Shown in pieces: positions 63,934-64,000 of a stretch of 64,000 bases of DNA (position 1 is its first letter; each line of letters starts with the position of its first letter). The DNA comes from Vombatus ursinus. Taxonomy: Eukaryota > Chordata > Mammalia > Diprotodontia > Vombatidae. Under the pieces are notes generated by a model that saw only the letters and a program-made list of their open reading frames with translations, had not been told where the DNA came from and did not search any database. Made by a program: the position numbers and the translations under genes. The stretch lies in contig NW_020948983.1 of the NCBI RefSeq assembly GCF_900497805.2, forward strand, positions 20,933,202-20,997,201. The letters are read 5' to 3'.

Positions 63934-64000
63934 GTGAGTCCCTATTAGTATACTCCAAATCAGCATTAGCAAGTGAATCAGGCACAGAAGACTTGAGTTC

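Overview
The window is mammalian genomic DNA, almost certainly from a marsupial and probably an Australasian one. It has long introns, GT-AG splice sites, sparse CpG, and many copies of a tRNA-derived SINE of the WSINE1 type, together with CORE-SINEs (MIR/Mar1/Ther1-like), L2 and L1 fragments, small hAT-type transposons and SINEs with an RTE/BovB-like tail. The species call is inference; no host marker gene fixes it.

Two genes lie head-to-tail on the + strand, as in human 15q25. Positions 1-about 6460 are the 3' end of ALPK3 (alpha-kinase 3, muscle and heart): one internal exon (3706-3754), the last coding exon (4532-4883, ending in TGA), and a probable 3' UTR with an AATAAA at 6439. From 28170 to the right edge is SLC28A1 (CNT1, the sodium-coupled concentrative nucleoside transporter of kidney, gut and liver epithelia). 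I place 14 coding exons from the ATG at 28186 to 63933. All junctions are in phase, giving 552 codons and no stop. The last roughly 95 residues (by comparison with the 649-residue human protein, recalled) should lie beyond the window.

Between them (about 6.5-28.2 kb) is repeat-rich intergenic or 5' non-coding DNA. It holds L1 3' ends, L2 pieces, SINEs, a fossil class I endogenous retrovirus on the minus strand (about 12.4-14.4 kb), a 7SL RNA retrocopy inserted in an L1 (21.36-21.69 kb), several dinucleotide repeats and a G-quadruplex motif. The SLC28A1 promoter and any untranslated first exon must lie here but I could not identify them. The introns hold more SINEs, nested hAT MITEs, a second 7SL retrocopy (51.34 kb), a near-perfect 38-base-arm palindrome (46.54-46.63 kb) and possible LTR remnants (53.3-54.6 kb).

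The most interesting protein-level point is at the CNT1 substrate-selectivity site. The residue matching human Ser319 is Gly, as in the purine-selective CNT2 and the broad CNT3, while the residues matching Gln320, Ser353 and Leu354 stay CNT1-like. This suggests a broader, purine-accepting CNT1. A normally conserved Arg eight residues further on is Leu. No bacterial-type system or wholly new gene was found; the other novelty is in repeat structure. Repeat boundaries are judged by eye and are approximate, usually within 10-20 bases.
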